DNA from: JAEUIT01 sp034439815
Lineage (GTDB): Bacteria; Planctomycetota; Phycisphaerae; Phycisphaerales; SM1A02
NCBI GenBank assembly: GCA_034439815.1
Contig: JAWXBD010000163.1
Location: forward strand, 1-7,820
Reading direction: 5' to 3'
DNA length: 7,820 nucleotides
Positions within the stretch are counted from its first letter, which is position 1. Every line of letters begins with the position of its first letter. The position numbers and the translations under genes are program-made. Of the stretch, positions 6,608 through 7,820 are shown piece by piece. A model generated the notes under the pieces. The model searched no databases. It had not been told where the DNA came from and saw nothing but the letters and a program-made list of their open reading frames with translations.

Positions 6608-7548
6608 TCACCGCCGCGCCGGCAGTACCACGCGCTCGACGGCCTCCGCCGCCAGCGCGATGCGACCGGCGATTCGCGCCCGCACTTCGGATTCCTGCGC
6701 CAGCGTTCGGTTGCCGCAGAGCATTAGGCCGGCGAAGTCCATCGCGCCGGGGACAAGCCCGACGACGACATCGGCGAGTGTCGTTGCGGCGCCTGACGTG
6801 TCAAGCGGATACGTCTCACCGCGCAGGCACTCGCGTACATGTATGAGCTGCTTGTGCAGATCGCGGGCTGCTGCGGTCAGCGCCTCCGTGAACCGCTCGT
6901 TGTTGATCTTGCTGGCGGCGCGCTGCAGCAGAATCTCGAACTTGCAGTAGGACAGATGCATCGCAACGAGCGAGCGATGTGCTTCAGCAAGTACGGCGAG
7001 CGCCGATGGCAATCGCGCTGCCATCGCGGCGATCGAATCGCCTTGCTTGAGCGCCGGCCGAATGGCGGGATGAAGGCAGAGCTCAGGGCCCGCTTCGTGA
7101 GTGCAGCCAGGTCCTTCTCGCCGAGCCGTCGCCCCTCGGCGTCGATGAGCGTCGGAATGTCGTCCGGGAGCTGCTTCAAGCGCACCGATTCACTCATGCG
7201 GCGACTCGCTTGGGCGGCGCCATACGAGATGCGGTGCAATGACGTCATCGCGGACTCGAACGCGGCGCTTCCGGCGATGGCGGCCTCGGCCCGGTCAGCG
7301 TCGTACTCCATTTGGCGAAGCAGCGCCGCCGTCACCACCATGCCGAGATGGGCGAGCACCCAGAGAACGCGGCGCGACGTCCAGACGGCCAGGCGCGCGA
7401 GGTGGCCGAGGATCGAGATCCATCCGTTCTCGCTCTCCGCGACCTCCTCAAGCCAGGAGTCCCACGCGTCTCGGCCATACACCGCGCCGAGGAGCCAGGC
7501 GTTTGCTGACCGCACGACATTGGTGAGGGCCAGCACTTCGCGACAGGA
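6608..7548 (-). pseudogene. M48 (Ste24-like) metalloprotease remnant, N-terminally truncated and frameshifted
   Basis: Two minus-strand frames together read as one protein. The upstream frame is open from 7548 to about 7072. It contains YGRDAWDSWLEE, an aromatic hydrophobic stretch likely to be a membrane helix (LAVWTSRRVLWVLAHLGMVV), and RQMEYDADRAEAAIAGSAAF. The Glu of EYDAD (codon at 7308-7306) matches the third zinc ligand of M48 proteases. At 7074-7070 the frame must shift by one: SSAF in the first frame is followed by HPAIRPAL in the second, which continues for about 154 residues to a TGA at 6610-6608. In the family a HEXXH zinc site should lie a few residues before the LALTNVVRSANAW segment. 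Instead an in-frame TGA (7551-7549) and the RDD gene follow, and no frame there encodes HEXXH. The protein therefore lacks its catalytic site. It is either a true pseudogene or damaged by assembly error. The family call comes from remembered motif patterns, not a search. Confidence 0.7.
7545..7548 (+). promoter_or_regulatory. Shine-Dalgarno site of the RDD gene
   Basis: AGGA sits 6 bases before the ATG at 7555. It shows that the 5' end of the RDD gene is intact even though it directly abuts the truncated protease. Confidence 0.5.
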
Positions 7549-7554
7549 TCACGG

Positions 7555-7820
7555 ATGAGCACTGAAGCGCCGCGTCCTGCCGGGCTATGGGTGCGCTGCG
7601 CCGCCTTCGGTTTCGATGATCTGCTCATCACCGCGTATCTCATTCCCTTGGTGCTCGCGGGCGCGCTGCTGAACTATTTTTCAGGCGCTCAGTTTTTGTT
7701 TGGCGGACCGTATCGCGGACAAGCATGCGGCTTCCTGCGAGATGGGGCAAGCGCCGGATGGGTCTGCTCGTCACGGATCTCGATGGACGGCGGCTGAGCC
7801 GCGGCCGAGCGCTCGGCCGC
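7555..7820 (+). pseudogene. RDD-family membrane protein with internal deletion and frameshift; runs off right edge
   Basis: The 5' part encodes GLWVRCAAFGFDDLLITAYLIPLVL (residues 10-34, the R...D pattern of the RDD family at R14 and D21/D22, within a membrane helix). It continues through FLFGGPYRGQACGFL to about 7737. The frame then drifts into non-family sequence and stops at 7797. From 7743 another frame reads WGKRRMGLLVTDLDGRRLSRGRALGR and stays open to the window end; this is the typical later RDD block following the ATWGKRR motif. About 20 residues normally lie between GFL and that block, roughly the second membrane helix (pattern LP..LYFAL.E). Here they are missing and the join is out of frame. 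RDD proteins are small membrane proteins, some proposed as ion transporters. It is either a broken gene or an assembly error near the contig end. Confidence 0.65.
7801..7820. repeat. Perfect 20-bp palindrome at the window end
   Basis: The arm GCGGCCGAGC is followed at once by its exact reverse complement GCTCGGCCGC. It falls in the RDD frame (GRALGR). It may extend beyond the window. Confidence 0.85.

Noticed and set aside
6839..7558. 239-residue open frame on the plus strand opposite the protease remnant
   Set aside because: The minus strand carries recognisable M48 motifs (EYDAD, RDAWD). The plus-strand translation is Ser/Arg/Ala-rich noise.
7738..7797. C-terminal tail of the RDD frame as read from its own start codon
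   Set aside because: After GFL the residues no longer resemble the family, while another frame continues the RDD pattern from 7743. The tail and its stop at 7797 are therefore treated as products of a frameshift, not as a true C-terminus.
1..7820. tRNA, rRNA, CRISPR arrays, riboswitches, insertion sequences
   Set aside because: No spaced repeat arrays, transposase-like frames, terminal inverted repeats or conserved RNA motifs were seen. Nearly the whole window is protein-coding or protein remnant.

Overview
The window is GC-rich bacterial DNA. Gene families and style point to a Gram-negative, LPS-type outer-membrane bacterium, most likely Planctomycetota of the Phycisphaerae kind. The clues are a TPR protein opening with a disordered N-terminus, an LptF/LptG pair, a Ste24-like M48 protease of a type I associate with planctomycetes, and an RDD membrane protein. 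This placement is inference from protein style, not from a marker gene.

Layout, left to right. (1) Positions 186 to 1, minus strand: the N-terminus of a TPR-like protein that runs off the left edge. (2) A 117-base divergent intergenic region with a short perfect inverted repeat. (3) Four genes on the plus strand: an exported, probably lipid-anchored beta-propeller-like protein (304-2244); a complete NtrC-type response regulator with REC, AAA+ and Fis-type HTH domains (2299-3693); and two LptF/LptG family LPS-export permeases (3699-5390 and 5395-6543). The last three genes are separated by only 5 and 4 bases and almost certainly share a transcript. (4) A hairpin in the 64-base gap to the next, convergent gene. 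(5) A damaged right end: on the minus strand an M48 metalloprotease remnant that has lost its HEXXH region and carries a frameshift, and on the plus strand an RDD-family gene with an intact start but an internal deletion that shifts the frame. The window ends in a perfect 20-base palindrome.

How the parts may work together: LptF and LptG form the membrane-embedded dimer that extracts lipopolysaccharide and passes it to the periplasmic bridge, powered by LptB (not in this window). The sigma54-type regulator sits directly upstream in the same tight cluster with no sensor kinase beside it, so the LPS-export permeases may be under envelope-stress or developmental control. The exported propeller protein upstream could be an envelope partner, but nothing in its sequence gives a function. 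The most unusual points are the roughly 190-residue periplasmic insertion in the first permease, the coupling of an orphan NtrC-type regulator to lptFG, and the cluster of lesions at the right end, which is either real gene decay or an assembly artefact. I found no clear evidence for a wholly new system, and no RNA gene, CRISPR array or insertion sequence.
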